NCBI RefSeq assembly: GCF_029873635.1
Contig: NC_080426.1
Location: 52,156,093-52,220,092, forward strand
Direction: 5' to 3'
Source: Malania oleifera
Taxonomy: Eukaryota; Streptophyta; Magnoliopsida; Santalales; Ximeniaceae
DNA length: 64,000 bases
Made by a program: the position numbers and the translations under genes. Each line of letters begins with the position of its first letter. Position 1 is the stretch's first letter. Shown one piece after another: positions 1-10,828 of this stretch. The notes below the pieces were generated by a model. It was not told the origin of the DNA and searched no databases. It saw only the letters and a list, made by a program, of their open reading frames with translations.

Positions 1-180
1 CGCTATTCTTGCGTTAGCTTTGTGTGTTTGATCTTTTCTTGTAAGTCGACCTTGCTATTTGTGTGCAGAATTTTACTGTTTTGATTTGCTTTGGCATCTT
101 TTCCTCTTTTTTTTTTGCTGGGTGCTTGCCCGTTTGATCCGTTGGTAAAGGTATTGTTTCGTTCACGCTTTGTTTTCCCA

Positions 181-1897
181 ATGGAGTCTTCTTCACAACC
201 TTTGAGGGTTCCTACTACAGTGAGGAACGCTCGTTGTGACCTCACCCCCTCCGACTTGCAGAATGTTCGTTATTTTTTTTCTATACCACAGAGTATTACT
301 GTTAGGTTACCCTTTGTTTTTGAGTCAGCCCTTGACCCAGGCTCCGAGGAGCTCTGCCTCTATACAGACTACTTAGATTTGGGTCTTAGGCTCCCTTTTC
401 CCCCCTTTGTCTCTAATGTATTACGTTTTTACTGGATAGCACCTTCCTAACTTGTTTCGAACTCCTATCTCTCGCTCATCTGTTTTGCCGTCCTTCTGCT
501 CCGCCTGGGCCACCAGCCAACAGTTCCTCTCTTTAGGAGTTGTTTTCAAATGCGAACACATTCTATAGAGAAGAAGCTATACTATTTCAACTCTCTACCA
601 GGTTATAAACTTTTTTCGCCGGGTAGTTCTTCCATACATAACTGGAAGTCTCGGTACTTCTTTTCCTCGGGGTAGTTGAACGACACGAGCTTTTTGGTTT
701 AGTTTTCTCCTCTTGATGGTAACGTTGTCTATCCCTTATCCACCTTCTTTTGCAGGGCTACCAGTAGGTTATCCGCTGACTCACCTTTTTTCCTTTCATC
801 CCTTTTCCTTTGTAGTTTGGGTGCGCCATCTTCTTCCAAGGCTTTCCCTCGAAGAGCAGGCCATCCTGAAAGAGCTTCGAGCCCTTGGCGGGCATAGTAT
901 TATCCCTCATGAGGAGCTGCTCCAAGAGCGTGTCCTCGTGCAGTGGGGGATCAGCCCCGTTTCCTCAAGTCTTTCCTCGCCTCTGATTTCTATATATATG
1001 TTTGGATATTATCTCTATTGTTGGTGTTTTTACTCCTTTTCTCTCTATCCTTGCAGATATGGACTTCACCAGATATGAATCTCTCATGGGGGAAGCTAGG
1101 AAGCAAAGGGTGAGTAGGAGTAGGAAGAAGAGAAAGGAGATTGAGGGGGAATCCTCCCAAAGGGATGCACCCGCTATAGGTGATTCTGGTGCCCTTCCTG
1201 AAGAGATCGACAATGCTCCTCCTCCAATCCCCCAATCTCTTACTGAAGCGATTTTTCATGAGCCGACCCATTCTACCTCTGCTCTCCGTCGGGCGGTACA
1301 GGTTGAAGATTTTGTGCAAGCCCAGTGCACTCTTCCTGACGCTCTTTCAGCGAAAATCCGCCACACCTCATACCAGGTGTATATTCTTCAACTGGCTTTA
1401 TTCTTCTCCCCTTATACATTGTTTTGTTGACTGTTCTGTATTTTTGTATTCTTCCTCAACTAGCGATGATGGCTTTAGCCCAGGAGGAGAAGGTTGCCGA
1501 GATGTATCGGTAGACCTTGGATGCCAGGGAGAAGTACATTGTTGCTCAGAATGAACTGCGTGAGGCCAAGGTCCGTGAGCGGACTCTGCAAGGCGAAGTT
1601 GAGCGCCTTCGTAGGGAGGAGTTACCTACCGATGAAGATGCCGCTGCTGCTACTGCCTCCTGCACTACAGTAAAGGAGTACAAAGACTCCAACCAATTCG
1701 TCATTGATACTTCCAAAGCTTACCGGGTGGGATTCAGAAGGTGCCGGGACCAAGTCAAAACCAAACACCTTGAGCTTCCGTTGGATGGTGTGAGCTCACA
1801 CGGTTATGGCAATGAGAGTCTTGAATCTGCCGAAGATCTGGATGAGGATGAGGAAGGAGTGGAGGAGGAAGCTGGAGAAGGAAGTAAAGCAAACTAG
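181..1897 (+). pseudogene. Antisense gene of Tat element A, with a gypsy-type putative transposase (PF04195-like) domain
   Basis: This is a plus-strand gene inside a minus-strand retroelement, converging on the end of pol. An ATG at 181 starts a frame that runs, with one premature TAA at 448-450, to about 672. It contains LPFPPFVSNVLRFYWIAPS followed by a hydrophobic LICFAVLL stretch and a WKSRYFF block. This is the pattern I recall for the 'putative gypsy type transposon' domain found in plant Tat elements. Intron-like features follow: acceptor-like TTTTGCAG before 755, acceptor CCTTGCAG before 1060, donor CAG/GTGTAT at 1377 and acceptor CAACTAG before 1464. Downstream exons encode a basic segment (about 1061-1377) and then a charged, coiled-coil-like stretch with a very acidic tail rich in Glu and Asp (about 1517-1897). 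Exon phases do not all agree, so the exact model is uncertain. The molecular function of these proteins is not known to me. Confidence 0.65.
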
Positions 1898-2029
1898 TCT
1901 GTAGGAACTGAACTTGTAATATAAATTTTTCAAACTTTATTGACGTAGTACAACTATTGTAATTGGTACTTTTATTACTGCACTGTAAGAAGCCTTTTTT
2001 AAGAATAGTATTTTTTTAACATATCCGAG

Positions 2030-3224
2030 TTCCATGTGTTCTTAATCTCTTTCCCCCCTACATCTTCCAATTTGTATGTCCTTGGCTATATCTCGGTTGT
2101 GACTCTGTATGGGCCCTCCCAGTTTGGCTTTCACTTGTGTGACCCTAACTCCGATGGGTTGTTCCGCGTCTTCCTTAGGACTAAGTTTCCCGGCTGGAAA
2201 TTTCGTACTTTGATGTGATTGTTGTAGTACCTAGCTACTTTCTGTTGGTACGCTGCAACTTTTAGACTCGCCTAATCCTGTCTCTCTTCCAGTAGGTCTA
2301 TTTCTGATCTGAGCTCTTCGTTGTTGGTCTGCTCGCTAAAGTATTGCCTTCGCTAGGAGGGTATCCCTACCTCTGCTAGGATGACCACTTCTGCGCCAAA
2401 GGCAAGCATAAAAGGGGTTTCCCCTGTTGCTGCTCTCTTGGTGGTGTGGTATGCCCATATAACTGAAGGGAGTTCCTCTTCCCATCTACCTTGCATAGAT
2501 TCGAGTCGTGTCCTCAATCCGTGCAGTATCGTCCGGTTCATGTTCTCTACCTGTCCATTGCTCTGGGGGTGCGCCACTGATGCGGAGACGAGCTAATAGA
2601 TAGGTCTGAATAGAACTTTCTGAAGCGTTTGTTATCGAATTGCCTCCCGTGGTCTGTAACTATTGCCTAAGGGATTCCGAAACGGCAAACCACTGATGTC
2701 CACACAAAGCGCGTAATGTTCTGCTCTGTTATGGTGGCTAGAGTTTCGACCTCTACCCACTTAGTGAAATAATTTATTGCTACCAACAAAAACTTTTTTT
2801 GACCAGTCGCCTACGGTAAAGGTCCCAGGATGTCTATGCCCCACTGTGCGAAGGGGCAGGGACTGGTTAGAGGAAAGAGTAGACTAGAGGGTACGTGTGG
2901 TACTGTTGTGCATCTTTGGCATCTATCTCATCGTTTGACGAGCTCGATCGCGTCCTTTTTCATTGTGGGCCAGTAAAATCCCTGCCGCATGGCCTTATGG
3001 GCTAGGGCCCTACTGGCAAGGTGGTTTTCGTACACTCCTTTATGGATTTCCCTTAGTATGTATTTCCCTTCCTCATTGTTTAGACACCGAAGGTAGGGCA
3101 GTGTTAGGGATCGCCTGAAAAGCTCCCGACCCATCAATGTATATCTTGTTGCGTTTCTTCTCACTTTTAGAGTTTCCTTGTTGTCCTCTAGTACTGAAGG
3201 TATAGGAATAGAGACGCTCTCCAA
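2030..3224 (-). pseudogene. Integrase of Tat element A (frameshifted)
   Basis: The N-terminal zinc-finger part lies at 2928-3224 (H..H spacing in EIHKGVYENHLASRALAHK, then QGFYWPTM). The catalytic core is scattered over about 2580-2920 and includes a readable AQWGIDILGP block. The core end with AHPQSNGQVENMNRT is at 2353-2577. A C-terminal part with a GNLVLRK-like motif and NWEGPYRV is read at 2036-2218. These pieces are in different frames and carry internal stops, so no functional integrase is made. The family inserts the cDNA into chromosomal DNA. The pol end comes within about 130 bases of the convergent antisense gene. Confidence 0.85.
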
Positions 3225-4123
3225 TCGTCCTTGCTGATTGCGGACTCCATTGAGTTAATTATGTCCTCCTCGTATGAGGGTTTCCTTATCCGCTCTAGAT
3301 AAATAGCGTCTTTCCATTCCGAACCGGTTGTTGAGGCCAATTTCGCGAGTGCATCGGCCTTTTTGTTCTCTGCCCTTGGTACGTGTTCTATATCGAACTG
3401 AACGAATGCTTTTGCGTATTCTTGGGCTTTAACGAGATATTTCTTCATTCTTTGATCCCTAGCCTCAAATTCTCCTTTCAGATGCTTTACCACCAGCTGG
3501 GAATCACTCAATACCTTGATCTGTGCCACCCCTAATGCTTCTGCCAAGCATAGGCCTGCTAATAAAGCTTCATACTCCGTGTCATTGTTGGTTACTATGA
3601 ACTCTAGCTTTAGTGCGAAAAGAGTTTCATTGTCGTCCGAGGCTGAAAGGATGAATCCAGCTCCCCCTCCAGCAGCATTAGACGACCCATCAACATGTAG
3701 TGTCCATACGTCTGACTTAGTGGATGACTCAGGGAGCCTTTCTGCTGTAAAATCAGCGAGTACCTGAGCCTTGATAGCGGGCTTTGTTTGATACTGTATG
3801 TCGAACTCACTTAATTCGATTGACCACTTCGTCATCCTTCCCAAACTCTCTGGCCGCTGCAAAATTTGTCTCCTTGGTAGGTTTGTTAACACAATTACCT
3901 TGTGGGCCTGAAAGTAGGGCCTCAATTTTCGTGCTACACAGATGATGGAGAAGGCGGCTTTTTCCGCCGTGCAATAGTTCTTTTCGGCTCCACTCAGCAC
4001 TTTGCTAGTGTAATATATGGGCTGATGCTTCCTGGCTTCTTCCTGGACCAGGACCGAGCTGACGACATTTTTCGTAGATGCTATATATAGGTAAAGGTCT
4101 TCCCCATTCTTTGCCTTCGTCAA
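3188..4123 (-). pseudogene. Tandem RNase H domains of Tat element A
   Basis: This 311-residue open stretch continues the RT frame. Its first half is the usual gypsy RNase H, with LYLYIASTKNVVSSVLVQEE and the QPIYYTSKVLSGAEKNYCTAEKAA region. From about residue 142 a second RNase H fold begins at WTLHVDGSSNAAGGGAGFIL and goes on to TNNDTEYEALLAGL, KVLSDSQLVVKHL and NKKADALAKLAS, which supply the expected D/E/D/D positions. The second, archaeal-like RNase H is an established hallmark of Tat elements. The frame is lost near 3215, just before the integrase. Confidence 0.88.
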
Positions 4124-4171
4124 AAGGGGAGGGGATCCGAGGTATTGCTTGAGCTGTTCGAAGGCTTTGGC

Positions 4172-4969
4172 CTACTCCTCCCCCCATTCGAATCCTCCCT
4201 TCTTCCATAGTGCTCTGAAAAAAGGTAAGCCTTTGTCCCCTAAGTAGGAGACAAACCTGCTGAGTGAGGCTATCCTCCCGGTCAGAACTTGGATCTCCTT
4301 TTTTGTTCGCAGAGGTTCCATTTCCAGCAGGGCTCTTATCTTATTCGGATTTGCTTCTATACCTCTATGAGTCACCATAAAGCCCAAGAATTTTCCTGCA
4401 GAAACACCGAATACACACTTTGCTGGGTTCAGTTTCATGTGGTACCGGCGAAGGAGTTCGAATGTTTCCCTCAAGTCTTTACAATGTTGCCCTGCTTCTA
4501 AGATTTTTACCAACATATCGTCCACGTATGCCTCCATTGTTTTTCCGAGTTGATCTTTAAAGATCCTGTTCACAAATCTCTGATATGTGGCTCCTGCATT
4601 TTTTAGCCCAAAGGGCATTACCCGGTAACAATACAAGCCCCTTTCGGTGATAAAATAATTTTTTTCCTCGTCAGCTCGACTCATAGGGATTTGGTTGTAC
4701 CCCGAGTAGGCATCCATGAAACTGAGGAGCTCGTGCCCCGAGGTCGAGTCCACTAGCTGGTCGATTTGGGGAAGAGGGAAGTTGTCCTTTGGGCATGCCT
4801 TATTCAGGTCAGTGAAGTCTATGCAAGTGCGCCATTTTCCGTTTGGCTTCCTTACTAGGACCACTTTGCTCAGCCACTCCGGGTAGTCTACCTTCCTGAT
4901 GAAGTTGGCTTGCACCAGCTTTGTCACTTCCGCATCGATTATTTTGATCCACTCCATCGGGAAGCTCAT
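4172..4969 (-). pseudogene. Reverse transcriptase of Tat element A
   Basis: This is a 265-residue open stretch of Ty3/gypsy RT. Motifs in order are VVLVRKPNGKWRTCIDFTDL (template grip), FMDAYSGYNQIPM, VMPFGLKNAGATYQR and the catalytic YVDDMLVK box (about residue 147), followed by the thumb region and LTGRIASLSRFV. The wording of the catalytic block is characteristic of the Tat branch rather than of chromoviruses. It shares a frame with gag, protease and RNase H, with stop codons between the blocks. Confidence 0.92.
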
Positions 4970-5311
4970 TTTTTTTTTTTTCTATTTAACAGGTCGGTGG
5001 TTGGGGTCGACCTGCAGCCTGTGCTCTATGATTGCAGGGTCGATGCCAGGCATGTCTGCGGCCGACCAGGAAAACAAATCAGCGAATTCATTCAACAGTT
5101 CGCTCAGCTCCGCTTTCAAGGTGTCAGGCAGGTGACTTCAAATTTGTACACTTCTCTCCTGGTGGCCCTTCAGGGGTATATGCCTGATGTCTTCATCTAC
5201 TATACTGATTTGGGGATATTCTCCCCTTACCTTTAGATCTTCCACCATTAGAGTTTCTCTAGCCTCCATTTTCCCTTTCAAGGCCATTACATAGCAGCTC
5301 CGAGCAACGAC

Positions 5312-5854
5312 CTAATCTCCCTTGGCAAATCTTATCCCTTGTGGTGTAGGGAATTTGATTTTGAGGTGATATGTTGACGTTACAGCCCGAACTGCATTAA
5401 GGAAAGGGCAACCCAAGATGACATTGTACACCGAAAATCGGTCGACCACAAGGAACTCCGTCAGTGTCATAACTTGCTGCGGGGTCGTCCCTATTATACC
5501 CAAGGGGTGAACAATGTCTCCCCCGAATCCTACTAGGGGGGTCGAGATCGGTTTGAGTTGTTCCTTGCCGGTCTTCATCCCGACCAGGACCGACTAGAAC
5601 ATGATGTTAGCCGAGCTCCCATTGTCTATCAATATGCATCTAACCATGTAATTGGCCACAAGTAGGGAGAGCACCAGTGCGTCATCATGTGGCTGTTGCA
5701 CCCCTTCTTCGTCTCCGCTATCAAAGGTTATGATGTCATCTTTTTTGTTTCGTTTGCTACTGGTTTCCCCGTTCTCCATCGATAGCACCTGTTTAGCATA
5801 TCTTTTGCATGCACTCCCGCTATCTCCTCCACTAGCGGATCCTCCGAAGATCAC
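5312..5854 (-). pseudogene. Aspartic protease region of Tat element A
   Basis: There are two consecutive open pieces in the same frame. The upper piece (5594-5854) ends with CILIDNGSSANIMF, where D-N-G-S-S is the retropepsin-type active site. The lower piece (5312-5578) contains FLVVDRFSVYNVILGCPFLN, the ILG flap and core block that follows it. A stop codon separates them. The enzyme would process the Gag-Pol polyprotein. Confidence 0.85.
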
Positions 5855-5995
5855 CGTGATCTCCCCTATGATCCGCTCTTCTTTTTCTTTTGCGCCATGC
5901 CTCCTCTACTTGAGAGGTTCCTTTGTTGGATATTTTTTCTTTATAAACTTTGACAGGTGTCCTCTTCTTGTTAGGACTTCGATTTATTTCTTCAA

Positions 5996-7246
5996 CTAAA
6001 TGCATTCTTCTATGTCATGGTCATGATCCCTATGGAATGCACAGAACTTGGACATGTCCCACTTGTGAAGAGGCATTCGCATGGGTTCAGGCCACGAGAT
6101 GTAATCTTTCTTTCTAATTTGCATCAGCAATTCCGAGCGCGGTATGTTCAGGGGTGTGTAGGTGGAGAACTTGTTGTGCTGTCCTCTCATCTTTGAACCC
6201 GCGTGCAGCGCACTAGTCTCGTGTCTTTTCATGGATCTATAGGATTCTCTTGTTTCTCTGCTACTGTTTTTCCTTTTCCGCTCTATGCAACTTCCTCTCG
6301 TATCCATCATCTCCTCCAAATTGATGTATTTCTATGCTCGGACCATCAGTTCCCCCATATCTACCAGCGGCTTTTTCCCTAGGGAGTATAAGAAGCTTCT
6401 GGGTTGGAGAGCCATTGTCAAGGCTGCCAAGGCCACCCCCATGTCTAAGTTGTGGATTTCTAGGGTTGCCGTGTTGAAGCGATGCATGAAATTTTTTAGA
6501 ATCTCCTGCTCTCTTTGCACCATACTCATGAGATGGCCCGTTGTTTTAGCAATTCTTCGGCTACTAAGGAAGTGGCCAGTGAACAGTTGTTCCATCTCTG
6601 AGAAGGAACCAATGGATCCGGGTCGCAGTGTTCGGTACCAATCTCTGGCAGTACCTTTAAGGGTAGTTGCAAAAGCTCGACACATGATGGCGTTTGGAGC
6701 CCTTTGCAACTGCATCAACATTTTAAAATTATCCAGGTGATCAATTGGGTCGGACAAACTTTCGTACCTTTCAAAGGTGGGCATCTTGAATCTACTTGGC
6801 AATGAAGCCTCCATGATTTCGTTATTGAATGGCGGCTCTGAAGACCTCAGGAATGCTTTCCCGTAGTAGGGTTTGGTTATGCCCTCTTTCATCATCTTCT
6901 CTATATGATCTATCTTTTTGATTCTTTCTTCGAGCTCCGTGGATCTTTGCTGGTTGACGTCCATACTATTTGCATCTTCTACCTTCTTGTTGAGGTAGAT
7001 TTTCTCCTTGTTCTCCACTGGTTTGTTAGCCTACTTGTCTGCGCTGGGATTCTCTTGCGGTTGGTGGAGGACGTGCCCTTCTTGACTCTTTTGTTGTAAA
7101 AGTCGGTTGAGCATGTCCTTCATTTCCTTTGGGAAAGCGAGGAACTCCTCCCTACTGACACCCGATGACTCCGCAGGCACGGAATGAATGGATTGGGACG
7201 ATTCTTTTGCAGTAGGGATGGAGGTAGAACTGTGTGAGGTCGGCAT
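5996..7246 (-). pseudogene. Gag of Tat element A
   Basis: Three open pieces lie in one frame (7031-7246, 6332-7018, 5996-6319), separated by stop codons. The start is the ATG at 7246 (MPTSHSS...), about 55 bases downstream of the primer binding site. The middle piece holds the retrotransposon gag core (ALPSRFKMPTFERYE, DWYRTL, LFTGHFLSS, QREQEILKNFMHRF). The last piece ends with CAFHRDHDHDIEEC, a zinc-knuckle-like Cys/His cluster. The same gag occurs in element B at 14640-15680. Confidence 0.88.
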
Positions 7247-7300
7247 TGCTGGAATGTCGAAAGTCTAGAGCAAGATATGATCGCCTCTTAAAAGCAAGTT

Positions 7301-7316
7301 CCCACAGACAACACCA
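7301..7316 (-). promoter_or_regulatory. Primer binding site of element A (mutated)
   Basis: The minus strand reads TGGTGTTGTCTGTGGG two bases after the LTR end. The intact copy in element B reads TGGCGCCGTCTGTGGG, so this one has lost CpG cytosines by transition. The TGGCGCC core would pair with the 3' end of a tRNA ending in GGCGCCA. Confidence 0.75.
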
Positions 7317-7318
7317 AC

Positions 7319-7747
7319 TGTTACGGGGTAAAATTTTCTAGGATGCTCCTTCGACTTCCGTTGACCTGAAAGGGAAAGAAAAGGAAGGCTTGGAGGACCC
7401 GAGGTGTACTCCGGGGGATCACTCCGATGCCTAAGTAAGGGGAATGCTTTTAGAGAGGCTAAATGCAACAGTAGAATGAGTTGAATGACTTACCTTGGCC
7501 TTTTCTCTAGATCCCTTTATAGGGACTCGAGTTGACCGTAGGTTGACTCGAATTTATTGCGCGGAGGGGTGAATCGCTCCCCAACCATAAGTGCGTGCAC
7601 CTATTACTCGGCTATTAAAGCCACTGGCATGGATCTCTACTCCTCTTTATTGGGTTGGAGCTGATCACTCGTCTAGATGTCAGCCCAGAGAAGGTGCGAG
7701 ATAGGCGTTGACCTGCCCTCATTGGCTAGATTATTTTGGGCGTATCA
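7319..7747 (-). repeat. 5' LTR of Tat element A
   Basis: This is a 429-bp LTR bounded by TG...CA, closely matching the two LTRs of element B (9528-9973 and 15746-16182). A TATAAAGG box on the minus strand (7514-7521) is a plausible promoter for element transcription. The outer flank starts AATCC, and the partner LTR is outside the window, so the target-site duplication cannot be tested. Confidence 0.88.
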
Positions 7748-8079
7748 AATCCATTTAAACTTTAAAGGCCAAGTTAGTAGCTAAAGGTTCTAAACATAAG
7801 GAAGATATTAATTATTTTGACCCATAGGCATCCATTATTAGAGTAATATCTATTAAAGTAGGTTGTATAAAACTTGAATTTGCATAGTGGAAGTCAAACA
7901 CAACAATCAATGAAATAGCAAATATAGAACACAACCACAACAATCCAATGATGGCAAGAACAACACAAACAATTACGTGGTTCAGCAATGCCTACATCCG
8001 TTAGAGCAATCAACAAATAAATATTACTATCTTGTGTCAAGACACTTCCAAAAATGTTACAGATACATCACAATTCAAT
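7748..8079. other. Intergenic stretch with a copia LTR remnant
   Basis: No gene is visible. Positions about 7972-8010 are the reverse complement of a motif found near the 3' end of copia LTRs in this window (compare 54104-54135), so a decayed copia LTR is likely. Confidence 0.4.
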
Positions 8080-8087
8080 TTGCGCAT

Positions 8088-8277
8088 GTTCAAATTGAAC
8101 GAACATCAACATATAATTACCATTATATATGTTAGGCTAAGAAATAACTTGTTAGATCCATTTGTTAAAGGCTTCTCAAGTGATATGGTAAAAACCACTA
8201 CAATTAAAATGGGTTTGAAACCCTTATTAATCATCACTAACATAACCCAATCATTTTCTAGTTATATTACTAGTTAA
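8088..8277 (+). pseudogene. Copia pol C-terminal fragment (copy 1)
   Basis: The translation contains LRNNLLDPFVKGFSSDMVKT followed by MGLKP. This is the usual tail of Ty1/copia RNase H ('NLADPLTKGL...MGLKP'). Nothing of the rest of pol lies directly upstream. It matches the second copy at 29386-29559 nearly base for base. Confidence 0.75.
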
Positions 8278-8335
8278 TCTATTTAATGGGTAACAAGTTA
8301 TGGCTTGTGATTCATCACAAGAATTGAGCATTTAT

Positions 8336-8656
8336 GGCTTATTTGGTTCGATAGAATAGCTATTCATTGAAATAAAATGGAATATAATTTAAATTTTATG
8401 AATCAAGAGGATAGTTATTCCTTACATATTCCTAATTATTTCATTTAGCATATAATAAGAAAGGAATACACATCCTTATGATAAAATTTTGGGAATAAAT
8501 AATTCATTGTTAATTCCTTATTTTGGACTCATAAAATGTTTTACATTCTTATTTATTTTATAGTAATAATATAATTTCTTCTATAACTAATTGTAACTAA
8601 CCTACTAAACAATCCATTCTTGGGAATAGGTGTTCTCAAAATCAAACATAACCTTA
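8336..8656. mobile_element. MITE-like element (copy 1)
   Basis: An AT-rich stretch of about 320 bp begins TTATTTGGTTCGATAGAATA and ends in a rough inverted complement (GGGAATAGGTGTTCTC...CAAACATAA). The ends resemble PIF/Harbinger- or hAT-derived MITEs. No clean target-site duplication is seen beyond a possible TTA/TAA. A second copy is at about 29625-29945. Confidence 0.4.
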
Positions 8657-9143
8657 AGAATAACCGGTGGTAACTATTATGTTAATAAGATGTGTGACTT
8701 ACCCTTAATGAAGTTCATAATTGTAATGTACCTACTATAATAGGGGCATAATGGGGGAAATTTGCTTATATGAACATGAGAAGTGGTGCCGCTTCTAGCA
8801 AATGTTCAGGGTTGATTTTTGTAAAAATGTTAATGAAAACTAGTTGGTAGCACAAGGCCGTAATAGTGTTAAAAATTGTTCGTTGAACTTCTCACTAAAG
8901 CATGATAGAACCACGTGTGTGATATTTCTAATTCTAATACAAAGGAATCTTAGTTAAGTACCATTGATTTCATTATAATTTTGAAATATTTACACTAATA
9001 GGAAGGTTTAAGTCGAAAGACACCTACTTGAAAGCATGACGATATTTAAATTAATATTTATATTACACTGTAAGTGGAGGATTGTTTGATAGATCGTAGA
9101 AACAAGGGAAGTAAAAATTTATATTATAATCTAAGCGGAGGAT

Positions 9144-9527
9144 TGTTGGAATTTTAAGTTTTGTAGATTGTAATATAAAGGAGAAGGAAAAACTTGTCCC
9201 ACATTACAAGTTTGAAAGAATTAGAAATGCATTAATCATCTTAAAGATAATAATCTTTCATTCCTCACAACCACATAAATTATTTCTGAATGTTTTCTCA
9301 TAGATCTTACTATCATAACAATAGATAGGTTAGAAATAATATATAATTCTAAAAGGGTAATGAAGATCGGTGAGATATATTGAAATGAATTAAAACGTTT
9401 TAAGGAAATATTTGAAACAATTGATGGTATTCAGGACCACGTTAAATTTGAGAAAAAGTTCATTAATATAAGTTTTATTTTTCAAATAATAATATATAAT
9501 GTAAAATTTTGTAATGATGAATAATAC
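9144..9527 (+). repeat. Start of a copia LTR with its polypurine tract (copy 1)
   Basis: AAGCGGAGGAT directly before TGTTGGAATTTTAAG (9144) has the look of a copia polypurine tract followed by LTR U3. It follows the copia pol tail at 8088-8277 in the correct order. The LTR is interrupted at 9527 by element B and continues after 16182. Confidence 0.6.
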
Positions 9528-9973
9528 TGTTGCAGGGTAAAATTAGCAGGGTTGCTCCTTCGACTTCCGCTGACCTGAAAAGGGAAGAGAAGAAAGGCTT
9601 GGAAGACCCGGGGTGAACTCCGGGGGATCACTCTGATGCCTAAGTAAGAGAAATGCTTTTAGAGAGGTTGAATGCAACAGTAGAATGAGTTGAATGACTT
9701 ACCTTAGCCTCTTCCTCGCTCCCCTTCTTATAGGAGTTAGAGTTGACCCTTTAGTTGATCTGCCTTTATTGCGCGGGGCCTAAATTGCTCTAGGGTCATA
9801 AAGTGTTTGCACACATCACTCGGCCATTTAAGCCGCTGACGTGGATCTCTCCTCCTCTTTATTGAGTTGGAGTTGATTACTCTCGTCAGATTGTTTGACT
9901 TCCCGGGGGGGGGGGGGGACTACGGGCTAGGTGTTGTCTTATTCTTATTGGCTAGTTTATTTTGGGCATATCA
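9528..9973 (-). repeat. 3' LTR of element B
   Basis: This 446-bp LTR (TG...CA) is highly similar to 15746-16182 and to 7319-7747. It contains a G-run at 9905-9918 that is shorter in the partner LTR. Confidence 0.92.
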
Positions 9974-9990
9974 GTTGTCCCCCCCTCAGT
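9974..9990 (-). promoter_or_regulatory. Polypurine tract of element B
   Basis: The minus strand reads ACTGAGGGGGGGACAAC directly before the LTR TGATATG. This is the expected plus-strand DNA priming site. Confidence 0.7.
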
Positions 9991-10106
9991 TTCAAATTTC
10001 TGGACGGAATTTTGAAACTGCACTCTCCCCCTGGGATATGTAATGCTCCCTCTTCTTCTTCTTCTTTCTTTCTTTCTCTTTTTTCCACGTCTTTTTTTTT
10101 TTTTTG

Positions 10107-10641
10107 GTGTTCCGAGCTGATATTCCGAGCTTCTTTGTGGAGGAATTTTATAGAGTTGTTCCGAGCTGGGGATAATTTTCCAAGCTGGGGAGAATTTTCC
10201 GAGCTGATGTTCCGAACTAATGTTCTGAGCTAATATTCCGAGCTGTTTCATGGAGGACTTTTACCGAGCTATTACAAGGTGGGGATAATTTTTTGAGCTA
10301 ATGTTCTAAGCTAGGGAGAATTTTACGAGCTAATGTTCCGAGCTGGGGAGAATTTTTCGAGCTGATGTTCCGAGCTGGGGAGAATTTTCCGAGCTGATGT
10401 TCCAAGCTGGGGAGAATTTTCTGAGCTGATGTTTCGAGCCGGGGAGAATTTTTCGAGCTGATGTTTCGAGCCGGGGAGAATTTTTTGAGCTGATGTTTCG
10501 AGCTGATACTTCGAGCTGCTTCATGGAGGGCTTTTACCCAACTGTTCCGAGCTGGGGAGAATTTTCTGAGCTGATGTTTCAAACTAAGTGTGGAGGAGAT
10601 TTTTCGAGCTCATGTTCCGAGCTGAGTGGTGGAGAACGTTT
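10107..10641. repeat. ~32-bp tandem repeats in the 3' non-coding zone of element B
   Basis: The unit is approximately GAGCTGGGGAGAATTTTC plus CGAGCTGATGTTCC, repeated with single-base variants and occasional interruption by a GCTTCATGGAGG block. Tandem repeats between pol and the 3' LTR are an established trait of Tat/Ogre elements. The last ~65 bases form one arm of an inverted repeat around the telomere-like block. Confidence 0.85.
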
Positions 10642-10643
10642 CA

Positions 10644-10828
10644 CAAAACCCAAAACCCAAAACCTTAAACCCTAAACACTAAACCCTATACCTTAACACT
10701 AAACCCTAAACCCTAAACCCTAAACACTAAACCCTAAGCCCTAACACTAAACCCTAAACCCTAAACCCTAAACCCTAAACCCTAAGCCCTAAGCCCTAAA
10801 CCCTAAAACCTAAACACTAAACCCTAAG
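10644..10828. repeat. Telomere-like CCCTAAA array (interstitial)
   Basis: About 185 bp consist of CCCTAAA units with variants (CACTAAA, CCCTAAG, CCCTATA). This is the Arabidopsis-type plant telomere repeat in the C-rich orientation. It lies inside the tandem-repeat zone of element B, not at a chromosome end. Confidence 0.92.

Larger units (their letters stand above)
1..7747 (-). mobile_element. Ty3/gypsy Tat-lineage LTR retrotransposon (element A), 3' end outside the window
   Basis: Reading the minus strand from 7747 downwards, the order is LTR, primer binding site, gag, protease, reverse transcriptase, a first RNase H, a second RNase H and integrase. A separate gene then lies on the opposite strand, and the window ends before the 3' LTR. 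The extra RNase H and the additional antisense gene downstream of pol are known traits of the plant Tat lineage (Grande, Retand and Ogre relatives). Gag through RNase H stays in one reading frame from 7246 to 3188 and is broken by stop codons. Integrase is shifted to other frames. The element is therefore dead but structurally well preserved. Confidence 0.9.

Noticed and set aside
713-1078. 121-residue plus-strand ORF as a separate protein
   Set aside because: It runs across intron-like pyrimidine tracts and acceptors of the antisense gene. Only part of it may be exon.
10330-10582. Regular 32-bp repeats that might suggest a CRISPR array
   Set aside because: Units are contiguous, degenerate and without unique spacers, and they lie inside a plant retroelement.
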